In this document: positions 24,095 to 32,505 of the stretch, in pieces
How the letters are laid out: every line of letters begins with the position of its first letter
Numbering within the stretch: position 1 is the stretch's first letter
Source: Frondihabitans sp. PhB188
GTDB taxonomy: Bacteria > Actinomycetota > Actinomycetes > Actinomycetales > Microbacteriaceae
Reading direction: 5' to 3'
DNA: 64,000 bases
NCBI RefSeq assembly: GCF_003752365.1
Contig: NZ_RJUO01000002.1
Coordinates: forward strand, 620,001-684,000
Program-made: the position numbers and the translations under genes
The notes under the pieces: model-generated
What the model was told of the DNA's origin: nothing
What the model saw: the letters and a program-made list of their open reading frames with translations, nothing else
Databases searched by the model: none

Positions 24095-26962
24095 ATGAAG
24101 TCATTCCGTACCCTGGGCCTTGCCTCGACCTGCCTCCTGGCCGTCGGTGTCAGCGCCATCGCCGCCACCCCGGCAGTAGCCGCAACCACCCGCATCGCCG
24201 GCCCGCTCGTCCTCGCCGACGGCGCTGGCTCCTTCGTACCCATCACCACACCCACGACCGGGCCTCGAGGGATCGCCGCGGGCGCGCCTTCGGCATCCGT
24301 CTCGGAGGCCACAGCCGCGGCGGCGCGATTCTCCCTGCCCAGGGTCGGCGAGACAGGCCTGGTCCGGGCAGCCGACAGGTGCCTCACCCACGTCCCGGAT
24401 GTGCGGCTCGTCTCGTGCAACGCAGATGACCCGCGACAGGCTTACGAGACGTTCCAGACGGGTGGCGAGCTGAACATCCGGCTGGCCGGCTTCCCCGACG
24501 CCGTCCTGGGGGCCTCCTCGCAGGGGCTCTCCTTCGTCGAGAAGGGCACCGCCGGTTTCGCCCAGGCCGGCGTCGCCGACAACTTCCAGCCCGACGAGGC
24601 CATCGAGCCTCCGGAGGCTGGACCGCGGCTCGAGGACGTCTTCGCCTTCGATACGGCGGGCGCCGCCATCGTCGGCGGCAAGGCCGGTGCCGGCACCACG
24701 GTCACGGTGCAGCTCGACGGCACGACCGTCGCGACGACGACGATCGGCTCGCGAGACACCCGCGGTCTCTTCGGTCTTATCGCACGAGGAGTCGCGCCTC
24801 TCGACGAGCTCGTCGTGACAGCCACGTCGAAAGACGGACGGGTGTCGTCTACGAAGACCGTGGTGCAGCGGCACGACTCAGGACCCGTCTCCACCGAGAG
24901 CGCGAAGCTCGGCGACGGATCTGTCGCAATCACCGGCCGGGGCACCCCGGGGGCCGACATCGTCGTCTCGGGGCTCATCGAGCCCGATGCGGTGAAGGGC
25001 GACGCAGTCGTCGCGCCGGACGGAACCTACTCCGTCAAGGCGACCCTCTCGACCCGGACTGCCCGCGCGATGGCCGAGGTGCTCGTGAAGGTCACGGAGA
25101 CCAGTGCCTCCGGCACCTTCGACGCGTATGTGCGGGTCGCGGGGGCGGACGACCTCGTCTACGCGGTCCCCTCGGTCTTCGCCGCGCCGTCTCTCGACGG
25201 CGCCGACCGACTGCTCGGCTTCGTCGCCGACGCCGACGGCTACCTCTCGGCGACGCCCTCCGGCGACTACGACGATGCCGCACGCGGAGCGACGACCCTC
25301 GTCTACTCGTTCGGCACGCCCAACGCGGCGATCACCGACGAAGCCGGCGAGAAGTGCCTCACCCTGCCCCTGCGCTCGGCGGCGGATCAGCGCCCCCGTC
25401 TCCTCGACTGCACCGGTGAGTCCGACCAGGAGTGGACGATGACGGAGGACGGCACCATCCAGGACGTCAATGCGGATCGTGGCCTCGTACCGGTCGCCGG
25501 CGCCACGCCGGGCTCCTGGACGTTGCAGGTCTCCGGAGCCGCGGGCCGCTGGATGACCATCGTCGCCCCGCAGGTCTTCTCCGAGCCGCTCCGAGCGAAA
25601 GCCGATCTCTCCGACGGCTCCCTCCACCTCGCCGGCACCGCGACTCCGTTGAGCGAGATCGTCGTGACGGCCACGATCAACGGGCTCACGCAAGAGCTCA
25701 CCGGGCGGAGCGTCGACGAGACGGGCGCATGGAGCGCAGTCGTCCCGGGCGCCGTCCTGCGCCAGGTACCCGACGCCCGGGTCACCGTGACCGATCGCTA
25801 CCTCTCGCAGACCCAGGTCCTCGAGTTCGATCTCGATGCCAAGAACGTCGTCACCATCGCGGACCTCACCGACGGCGACGTCATCGTCGGCGGGTCCACC
25901 TCCATCTCGGGTACTGCTCTCAGGGGCCTGAAAGTACGCGTTCTCGAGGGCGACGAGGTTCTCGGCGAGGTCGAAGCCGAGCCTGCCGCGGCACGCGCCG
26001 CAGGCGATGAGGGCACCTTCGCGGTCCCCGTGTCGGGCCTCACCCCCGGCGAGCACACGCTGACCGTCGAACAGCGTCAGAACGACAACGCCACGACCCG
26101 GTCCAGCGTGACCGTCGAAGTCCAGGACGGTATCGCCCCTCCCGTCGTCGACTCCCCCGCCGCGGATTCCACCGTCACCGTCTCGCGTCCTGTCTTCACG
26201 GGCACGGGCGAGCCGAAATCGACCGTCGCCATCAGCTACGGCCCCAAGTCGAAGATCGGCAGCGCGACGGTGAAGGAGGACGGCACGTGGTCCGCCAGCC
26301 TGACTGCCGGACTCAGCCTCGGCAAGTCGACTCTGACCGTCACGCAGACCGCCGGCGCGGACAAGCAGACCGTCACCCACGCGGTGACCCGCGTGCTCGA
26401 AGCGGCTGATCTCGCAGTCACCAGTCACACCACCGGCGACACGTACGCCGACGGGATCGCCACATTCTCTGGCACCGGCGCGGAAGGCGCGACGGTGACG
26501 GCGAAGAACCAGTGGGGGACGCCGATGGGCTCGGCCACGGTGAAGAACGGGGTCTGGACGTTCGCGCGCAATCTCGGGCCGACCTCGGCGGGCTACGACA
26601 TCGTCTTCACCCAGACGCTGAAGGGGACCGAGGCGAAGACCGTCTCGCTGCACCTCGACTATGAGAAGCAGGCGAACGTTCCCGTCACGGTGACGAGCAT
26701 CGCCGACGGCGCCACCTACACGCCCGGCATGAACATCCTCCGCGGCACCGGCACCCCCGGTGCCACGGTCGCGGCCGTCAACGCCACCAACAACTGGAAC
26801 GTTCCGATGGGAACCGCGAAGGTCGCTGCCGGCGGCAGCTGGGCGCTCCCCGAGCGCAACTGGGGCCCCTCGAACGACTACGAGATCAAGGTCACCCAGA
26901 CCAATCCCGACAAGACCACCAGCACGGCGACGGTCATCGTCAAGGCCCCGTCGGCGAACTAG
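24095..26962 (+). CDS. Giant secreted Ig-like repeat surface protein B
   Basis: A 955-aa exported protein. Start ATG 24095 opens a clean signal peptide (MKSFRTLGLAS, cleavage near AVAATT); ATG 24047 would add 16 polar residues. In order: an N-terminal domain with a ricin-like segment (CLTHVPDVRLVSC), beta-sandwich modules, a second ricin-like unit with LLDCTGESDQEWTM (about 435-455), an IVAPQVF/DAKNVVTI module, an SRPVFTGTGEPKS Ig module, one NQWGT/RNLGPTS module and the SIADGATYTPG/WALPERNWGPS module. It ends VKAPSAN and lacks the C-terminal module of proteins A and C, so it may be a truncated duplicate. It is divergent from dnaK, with a strong terminator behind. Confidence 0.85.
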   Translation: MKSFRTLGLASTCLLAVGVSAIAATPAVAATTRIAGPLVLADGAGSFVPITTPTTGPRGIAAGAPSASVSEATAAAARFSLPRVGETGLVRAADRCLTHVPDVRLVSCNADDPRQAYETFQTGGELNIRLAGFPDAVLGASSQGLSFVEKGTAGFAQAGVADNFQPDEAIEPPEAGPRLEDVFAFDTAGAAIVGGKAGAGTTVTVQLDGTTVATTTIGSRDTRGLFGLIARGVAPLDELVVTATSKDGRVSSTKTVVQRHDSGPVSTESAKLGDGSVAITGRGTPGADIVVSGLIEPDAVKGDAVVAPDGTYSVKATLSTRTARAMAEVLVKVTETSASGTFDAYVRVAGADDLVYAVPSVFAAPSLDGADRLLGFVADADGYLSATPSGDYDDAARGATTLVYSFGTPNAAITDEAGEKCLTLPLRSAADQRPRLLDCTGESDQEWTMTEDGTIQDVNADRGLVPVAGATPGSWTLQVSGAAGRWMTIVAPQVFSEPLRAKADLSDGSLHLAGTATPLSEIVVTATINGLTQELTGRSVDETGAWSAVVPGAVLRQVPDARVTVTDRYLSQTQVLEFDLDAKNVVTIADLTDGDVIVGGSTSISGTALRGLKVRVLEGDEVLGEVEAEPAAARAAGDEGTFAVPVSGLTPGEHTLTVEQRQNDNATTRSSVTVEVQDGIAPPVVDSPAADSTVTVSRPVFTGTGEPKSTVAISYGPKSKIGSATVKEDGTWSASLTAGLSLGKSTLTVTQTAGADKQTVTHAVTRVLEAADLAVTSHTTGDTYADGIATFSGTGAEGATVTAKNQWGTPMGSATVKNGVWTFARNLGPTSAGYDIVFTQTLKGTEAKTVSLHLDYEKQANVPVTVTSIADGATYTPGMNILRGTGTPGATVAAVNATNNWNVPMGTAKVAAGGSWALPERNWGPSNDYEIKVTQTNPDKTTSTATVIVKAPSAN

Positions 26963-26981
26963 GTCCGGTCTCTCACTCTGA

Positions 26982-27023
26982 GCGGCGGAGCCCAGCGCCG
27001 CATTCTGCGCTGGGCTCCGCCGC
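26982..27023 (+). terminator. Strong hairpin terminator after surface protein B
   Basis: A perfect 17-bp stem (26982-26998 with 27007-27023) with an eight-base loop, containing GGAGCCCAGCGC and its complement. No T-tract follows. Confidence 0.75.
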
Positions 27024-27070
27024 CTCCATCGCTCCAGCATCGCCCTCGGGCCCGTACAAAAGGAACACAC

Positions 27071-30000
27071 GTGAAGCCATCCTCCCGCCGACGCCGCGGC
27101 ACAATCGCGGCGACATCGGCCCTCAGCCTCGGGGCGCTTCTGGCCGCCGGACTGCAGACCGCAGCTTTCGCCGAGAGCCCCGCAACGTCGCAGTCGCAGT
27201 CCCGCGCGAGCACCATCACCGACAACCCGCTCGTCTTCCGCTGGAGCGACGGAGGAGGCGGCTACCGCTTCGGGGGCTTCTCCGTCGACGGAACCGGCTC
27301 GCTGACGAGCTCCAACGCGGGCGCGACGTCGTTCGCCGCTGCGGCCCCCGAAGCGAGCACCCTCTCGTTCACCCTCGGCGGTGTCCAGCAGATCCGGGAC
27401 GCCGACGACAACACCTGCCTGGCCCTCTCGCCCGGCTGGGGAAGCCGGGGAGACTGGAGCGTCGGGATGACGCAGTGCACCGGTGAAGGCGACCAGGACT
27501 GGGCCGTGCTGGACGACGGATCGATCATCCACGCCCAGACGGCCTCATACCTCAAGCCTGAAGTCGCCGGATCGACCGCGACTCTGACCGCACGGTTCGA
27601 TCCCGCCGCACCCGCCCTGCTCAGTGCACCGGAAGGCATCGGCGAAGGCGAGTTCGCTGTCCACGCCGACATCACCCCGAAGCAGGTGACCTTCTTCGGC
27701 ACGGCCCACCCCGACTCGTACGTGACGGTCTCGGGTGACGTGAACGGCGAGGGCGCCGTCTTCGCCTCGCGACGGGCCGATCCCGACGGCATCTGGTCGG
27801 TGTCGATTCCGACCAGCATCCTCGACCGCTTCCCCGACATCATTCTCACGGGCCTCTCGAGCTTCCTTGGCCAGGATGTCGAGTTCGAGACCCCGATCGA
27901 CGCGAAGAACGTCGTCACGATCGATCCCATCGAGGGCACGGTGGCCTCGGATGCCCTCACTCTCTCCGGTGCAGCCCAGGCGGGCGCCACGGTCGTCGTC
28001 AAGAAGGGCGAGACCGTCATCGGGTCGGCCATCGCAGAGCCGTCGTCGACCCGCGCGGCCTCCGACGCCGGTACCTACTCCATCCCCGTGCGGGGCCTGA
28101 CAACGGGTCAGCACACTCTCACAGTCGAGCAGGCGCAACGCGACGCCCCGACTGTCGTCACTCGCGACACGATCGCCGTCGATGTCACCGCCGATGCGGC
28201 GACAGGGGACACCTCCCCCGCTGTGTTCCGCTACGCGGGCCTTCCAGGCAAGGTCTTCAACGCTGGCTTCACAGTGACGAACGACGGCCACCTCGTCAGT
28301 TCCAACGGAAAGGAGCAGTCCTCCGACGAGGCCGGAGTCGGTGCTGTGCCGCTGATCGTGAAGCGCGGCGCCGATGTACCGATCACGGACGCCTCGGGTG
28401 AGCTCTGCCTGACCGACGCGAAGCCCGACGTCCGAGACCGCCGCCTCACCCTTGAGGACTGTGACAATGCGCGTGACCAGAAGTGGTTCGTGGCCGCGGG
28501 CGGAGAGATCCGCAATCCTGCCTCGAGGCAGAACGTCTCTCTCGCGCCGTCGTCGACCGAGGGCCGACTTGACCTTGTCTCGGTCCTGGGCTCCAGCATC
28601 GCGAAGTTCACCGCCCCGTCCGACGTGGGATCGGTTCCGTTCAGCCTGGATGTCGCGATCGACGGCGACGACCTGGAGGTCTGGGGAACCGGCGCCGACG
28701 GCCGCGTCGTGGAGGTGGTAGCCGACGTGACCTTCGGCTCCAAGCCGCTGGTGATCTACGCAGGTGACGTCGACACCACCGGCACGTGGAAGGCCAGGGT
28801 CCCTGCCAGCGCGTTGCAGCGGTACTTGAAGGTCCCTTTTGTCGCCACCCAGAAGCTCTTCGGCAACGAGCAGTCGATCGAGATCGACGTCGACGCCAAG
28901 AACGTCGTCACGATCGACGGGCTCGATGACGGCGACGAGATCGTCGGCGACTCCACCGAGCTCCGGGGCAGCGCCCTTCGCGACACCACCGTCGTCGTGA
29001 AGGAAGGCGACGAGGTCCTCGGCGAGACGATGGCGAAGGCCAGCAAGCGCGGCGCGGGCGACGAGGGGACCTACGCGGTGCCCCTCGCAGACCTGACCCC
29101 GGGCGAGCACACCTTCACGGTCGAGCAGAGTCAGAACGCCCACGTGACGACGCGCTCCCGCGTCACGGTCGACGTCGTCCCGACGGCCGACGCTCCGTTC
29201 GCGGTGACGTCGCACAGCGACGGCGACACCTACGTCGACGGCATCTCGACGTTCGCGGGCACCGGCACCGACGGCGCCACGGTGACGGCGACGAACCAGT
29301 GGGGCACCCTGATGGGGCGCGCCACCGTCAAGGATGGCGCGTGGACCTTCGCTCGCAACCTCGGACCGACGACGACCGGATACGACATCACGTTCACGCA
29401 GACGAGCCCTGCCGGTTCGTCTTCGTCCACCGTGCACCTCGACTACGCGGGTTCGCGTCCGCTCGTCGTGTCGTCGCCCGCCGACGGCTCGACCTACGAC
29501 GTCGGCGTGGCCGAGTTCCGCGGAACTGCGACGGCCGGCGCCCGGATCACGGCCGTCAACCAGTGGGGTACCCCGATGGGAAGCCACACTGCTGATTCGA
29601 AGGGCGACTGGACATTCAGCCGCAACCTCGGACCCACGACGGCCGGCTACGACATCACCGTCACGGCTACCAAGGGCGCCGATGTGAAGACCACCGTGAT
29701 CCACCTCAAGTCCAAGGAGGCGAACGTGCCGGTCGCCGTCACGAGCATCCCCGACGGCGCGACGTACCGACCGGGACTGAACGTCCTGCGCGGCACGGGG
29801 ACCCCCGGCGCCGGCATCACCGCCGTCAACGCCACCAACGGCTGGAACGTGCCGATGGGCAGCGCCAAGGTCACCGCCGACGGCACCTGGGCACTCCCCG
29901 AGCGCAACTGGGGCCCGTCGAACGACTACCAGGTCACGGTCACGCAGACCAACCCCGACAAGACCACCAGCACGACGACCATCGGCATCAAGGCACCGGT

Positions 30001-30286
30001 CTTCACTCCGCTGCAGGTCTCGGGTGTTGCTCTGGGCGCCGCCCAGGGGGCCGGGGTCCACGCGACGTTCCGCGGGACCGCCACGCCGTTCGCGACCATC
30101 GCCGTCACGTCGGCCACGACCGCGACGACGTACCAGTCCGTCACGGCGGACGCGAAGGGCGAGTGGACTGCCACGCGCGTCTGGAACCCGGAGCACACAT
30201 ACACGCTGAGCTTCGACCAGACCGCGAGGGACGGCAAGACGTCATCTGTCGCGTACGGCAAGTGGACGCCGAAGGACTCCAAGTAG
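27071..30286 (+). CDS. Giant secreted Ig-like repeat surface protein C
   Basis: A 1071-aa exported protein. GTG 27071 follows AAAAGGA at seven bases. The signal peptide has an RRRR n-region and cleavage near AFAES. It carries two copies of a block made of a ricin-like unit (TQCTGEGDQDWAV about 134-155; LEDCDNARDQKWFV about 463-485) plus a DAKNVVTI Ig module. Two NQWGT/RNLGPTT modules (DNA about 29190-29700), the SIPDGATYRPG/WALPERNWGPSNDYQ module and the ~91-residue C-terminal module (30011-30283) follow. QxW-type units suggest carbohydrate binding. No sortase motif. Protein B is its upstream tandem relative. Probably an adhesin or cell-wall-associated protein (inference). Confidence 0.85.
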   Translation: MKPSSRRRRGTIAATSALSLGALLAAGLQTAAFAESPATSQSQSRASTITDNPLVFRWSDGGGGYRFGGFSVDGTGSLTSSNAGATSFAAAAPEASTLSFTLGGVQQIRDADDNTCLALSPGWGSRGDWSVGMTQCTGEGDQDWAVLDDGSIIHAQTASYLKPEVAGSTATLTARFDPAAPALLSAPEGIGEGEFAVHADITPKQVTFFGTAHPDSYVTVSGDVNGEGAVFASRRADPDGIWSVSIPTSILDRFPDIILTGLSSFLGQDVEFETPIDAKNVVTIDPIEGTVASDALTLSGAAQAGATVVVKKGETVIGSAIAEPSSTRAASDAGTYSIPVRGLTTGQHTLTVEQAQRDAPTVVTRDTIAVDVTADAATGDTSPAVFRYAGLPGKVFNAGFTVTNDGHLVSSNGKEQSSDEAGVGAVPLIVKRGADVPITDASGELCLTDAKPDVRDRRLTLEDCDNARDQKWFVAAGGEIRNPASRQNVSLAPSSTEGRLDLVSVLGSSIAKFTAPSDVGSVPFSLDVAIDGDDLEVWGTGADGRVVEVVADVTFGSKPLVIYAGDVDTTGTWKARVPASALQRYLKVPFVATQKLFGNEQSIEIDVDAKNVVTIDGLDDGDEIVGDSTELRGSALRDTTVVVKEGDEVLGETMAKASKRGAGDEGTYAVPLADLTPGEHTFTVEQSQNAHVTTRSRVTVDVVPTADAPFAVTSHSDGDTYVDGISTFAGTGTDGATVTATNQWGTLMGRATVKDGAWTFARNLGPTTTGYDITFTQTSPAGSSSSTVHLDYAGSRPLVVSSPADGSTYDVGVAEFRGTATAGARITAVNQWGTPMGSHTADSKGDWTFSRNLGPTTAGYDITVTATKGADVKTTVIHLKSKEANVPVAVTSIPDGATYRPGLNVLRGTGTPGAGITAVNATNGWNVPMGSAKVTADGTWALPERNWGPSNDYQVTVTQTNPDKTTSTTTIGIKAPVFTPLQVSGVALGAAQGAGVHATFRGTATPFATIAVTSATTATTYQSVTADAKGEWTATRVWNPEHTYTLSFDQTARDGKTSSVAYGKWTPKDSK

Positions 30287-30299
30287 CACCCGCGTGACG

Positions 30300-30334
30300 A
30301 AGAGGGCGACTGGTCGACGGCCGGTCGCCCTCTT
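30300..30334 (+). terminator. Hairpin terminator after surface protein C
   Basis: AAGAGGGCGACTGG pairs with CCGGTCGCCCTCTT (one G-T pair) across a seven-base loop, followed by TCGC. Confidence 0.75.
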
Positions 30335-30352
30335 TCGCGCTTCCGCAGGAGC

Positions 30353-30439
30353 AGAGGCGGGCTGCCGCGTCAGCGGACGACACGACCGTGGCCCCCCACC
30401 GGCGTGTCGTCCCCCGCTGATTCTCGCGGCAGCCCCTCT
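30353..30439. repeat. Large imperfect inverted repeat
   Basis: The left arm (30353-30384) and right arm (30403-30439) match in four blocks, AGAGG, GGCTGCCGCG, TCAGCGG and ACGACACG, about 30 paired bases broken by short unpaired insertions of 2-4 bases. The 18-base centre is G/C-rich. It lies between surface protein C and the two-component operon, downstream of the true terminator. Confidence 0.7.
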
Positions 30440-30522
30440 GGTGCATCTCGATGATTCGGGCATCGAGGCCGGCGTCTCTTCCGACGCCATCAGAATCCCA
30501 CCGACCGAACCAGTTCGACAGA

Positions 30523-30534
30523 ATCACTAGTGAT
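30523..30534. promoter_or_regulatory. 12-bp perfect palindrome, possible operator
   Basis: ATCACTAGTGAT is a perfect palindrome about 75 bases upstream of the response-regulator start. It is a candidate site for the LuxR-type regulator itself. No second copy was noticed in the window. Confidence 0.35.
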
Positions 30535-30595
30535 GGCACCCGAATGGGGGGCAGACAGTCGATTCGCGCTACCGTGGTGGAAATTCGACGAACCC

Positions 30596-30601
30596 TAGAC
30601 T
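30596..30601 (+). promoter_or_regulatory. -10 box of the two-component operon
   Basis: TAGACT ends six bases before GTG 30608. This predicts a leaderless transcript and supports GTG rather than ATG 30620 as the start. Confidence 0.5.
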
Positions 30602-30607
30602 TCACGA

Positions 30608-31303
30608 GTGGAAGACGCGATGCCCGACCCGACCCCAGGCCCCGAGACCGCGGCGTTGACCGTCCTGCGAGTCGCCCTCGTGGAAGACCACGAGATCGTC
30701 GCCGTCGGCTTCGCCGAGCTCCTCCGCCAGTACCCCGACATCGACGTGACCACCGTCGCCGCGACCGTCCGTGAACTCGACCTGGCGAAGAACCCCGTCG
30801 ACCTCGTCGTCCTCGACCTGCGTCTCGGCGACGGCTCCAGCGCCACCGACAACATCCGCTCGCTGCTGTCTGCGGGCGTCGACGTGCTGATCCTCACCGC
30901 AGCCGAAGATCCACAGGCGATCCGCGATGCGGCGAAGGCGGGCGCGCTCGGCATCGTCCGCAAGTCGCAGCCGGTCGACGAGCTCGTCGATGCGATCCGC
31001 TCGGCAGCGAGCGGCGAGACCGTCCCGGGCCTCGACTGGGCCGCCGCCATCGACGGCGACGAAGGCCTGGCCGATGCGGGCCTCAGCGCCCGCGAGCGCG
31101 AGATCCTCGCTCTCTACGCGTCCGGCGAGAAGGCGCAGTCGGTCGCCTACCTGACCAACCTGTCGAAGTCGACGGTCGCCAACTACGTCTCGCGCATCCG
31201 GGCCAAGTACGCCAACGCCGGGCGCCCCGCCCACACGAAGGTCGACCTGCACCGTCGCGCGGCGGAGGACGGCCTGATCGACGAGGACCGACCGCGACGA
31301 TGA
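30608..31303 (+). CDS. NarL/LuxR-type response regulator
   Basis: A 231-aa two-component regulator. The receiver domain (residues about 20-135) has the acidic pair in LVEDHE, the phospho-acceptor Asp70 in DLVVLDLRLGDG, the Thr in LILTAAED and the Lys in VRKSQP. The C-terminal LuxR helix-turn-helix has LSAREREILALYASGEKAQSVAYLTNLSKSTVANYVSRIRAKY in pieces. The start follows the TAGACT box. Its stop overlaps the kinase ATG (ATGA), so regulator and kinase are coupled. Confidence 0.92.
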   Translation: MEDAMPDPTPGPETAALTVLRVALVEDHEIVAVGFAELLRQYPDIDVTTVAATVRELDLAKNPVDLVVLDLRLGDGSSATDNIRSLLSAGVDVLILTAAEDPQAIRDAAKAGALGIVRKSQPVDELVDAIRSAASGETVPGLDWAAAIDGDEGLADAGLSAREREILALYASGEKAQSVAYLTNLSKSTVANYVSRIRAKYANAGRPAHTKVDLHRRAAEDGLIDEDRPRR

Positions 31304-32505
31304 CCGAGACGCAGAGCGTCGAGGCGGGCGGCGACGCCGAGCGCCGGGTGCTGCGGATCCTCTACGTCTCGATCGGAATCGGCGGCATCGTCTACCTCGC
31401 CGTCGGCTTCAGCAAGGCGATGGCGCAGTTCGGGGCGATGGGCGGCGTCGCAGGACTCGTTCTGTACTGCGTGGCGGCGGCCGGTCCGTTCCTGCTGCTG
31501 GCGCTCGCCCCCTGGGCCTCGCTGACTGCACTCCGGCGGGTGGCCCTGGCCCACGCGCTGACCTTCTGGGGCGTGATGCTCGCGTTCCCGCTCGTGATGA
31601 CGCAGAAGTCTCTGCCCGGGAGCGACTCGCCCTGGACGAACGACCTGATGACGGTGCCGGCCGTGGCGATGGCGGTCGGCGCGCGTCGACCGGTCATCGC
31701 CGCCTACGTGCTCGCGACCTCGATCACATCGGGCGTCATCCGCTACCTCACGGCGCCCGAGGTGGGCGTGACTCTGGCGGCCCTGGACCTCGCCTACAAC
31801 TTCCTGTTCGACTGCGCCTTCGTCGCGCTCACGCTGGTCACCCGGTCGAGTGCGGTCCGCCTCGACGCCGCAGCCGAGGCCGCTCGGGTCAAGACATCGC
31901 ACGAGGCCGAGGCATCGGCGCGCGTGCAGCAGCGGATCCGCATCGATGCCCTGGTGCACGACCACGTGCTGTCAGCGCTGCTGATCGCGTCGCGGGCCGA
32001 CGCGGTGCCGACGCCGGCGCTGCGGGAGCTCGCGGCGAGCACGCTGAGGACCCTGAACGAGGAGGCGCTGCCGCCGCACCAGGTGCTGTCGGGGGAGGAG
32101 TTCGTCGGGCGCCTCCGCTCGACGGTGTCGTCGCAGGGGGCCGGGATCGCGTTCGACGGGGAGCTCGGGGCGGCCGTGCGAGTTCCTGCCGACATCGCCC
32201 AGGCTCTCATCGAGGCGACGAGCGAGGCCGTCCGCAACTCGCTGCTCCATGCGGCGGCCGACGACGCCGGGGGCGACGTCACCCGGCTCGTCCGAGTCGC
32301 ATCGCTCGACGGCGGGCTCGCCATCGTGGTGCGCGACGACGGCCGCGGGTTCAACAGCCGTCGGATCCCGCCCGAGCGGCTCGGCGTGCGCGTCAGCATC
32401 CTCAACCGGATGGCGACGCTGCCGGGCGGCCACGCCGACATCGAGTCGGGCCGCGGACTGGGAACGCGCGTGACACTCGCCTGGTCGCCCGAGGAGGTCG
32501 CATGA
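31300..32505 (+). CDS. Membrane histidine kinase, partner of the LuxR-type regulator
   Basis: A 401-aa sensor kinase. About five hydrophobic segments span residues 18-182 and a coiled linker follows. The phospho-acceptor region IDALVHDHVLSALL (His220 likely) replaces the usual HisKA_3 box. The ATPase domain has an N box EAVRNSLLHA, a G1 VVRDDGRGFN, RLGVRVSILNR and a G2 GRGLGTRV. There is almost no extracellular sensor domain, suggesting an intramembrane-sensing kinase. It overlaps the next gene by ATGA. The same catalytic signature occurs in the fused kinase at 61815. Confidence 0.9.
   Translation: MTETQSVEAGGDAERRVLRILYVSIGIGGIVYLAVGFSKAMAQFGAMGGVAGLVLYCVAAAGPFLLLALAPWASLTALRRVALAHALTFWGVMLAFPLVMTQKSLPGSDSPWTNDLMTVPAVAMAVGARRPVIAAYVLATSITSGVIRYLTAPEVGVTLAALDLAYNFLFDCAFVALTLVTRSSAVRLDAAAEAARVKTSHEAEASARVQQRIRIDALVHDHVLSALLIASRADAVPTPALRELAASTLRTLNEEALPPHQVLSGEEFVGRLRSTVSSQGAGIAFDGELGAAVRVPADIAQALIEATSEAVRNSLLHAAADDAGGDVTRLVRVASLDGGLAIVVRDDGRGFNSRRIPPERLGVRVSILNRMATLPGGHADIESGRGLGTRVTLAWSPEEVA

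Larger units (their letters stand above)
30440..30607. other. Intergenic remainder before the two-component operon
   Basis: Together with the terminator and inverted repeat this completes a 321-bp gap without a gene. Apart from the palindrome at 30523 and the -10 box at 30596 I see nothing in it. Confidence 0.5.

Noticed and set aside
24878-30196. Two very long minus-strand frames (about 880 codons each) opposite surface proteins B and C
   Set aside because: Same composition artefact. Signal peptides, terminators and module homology all support the plus strand.
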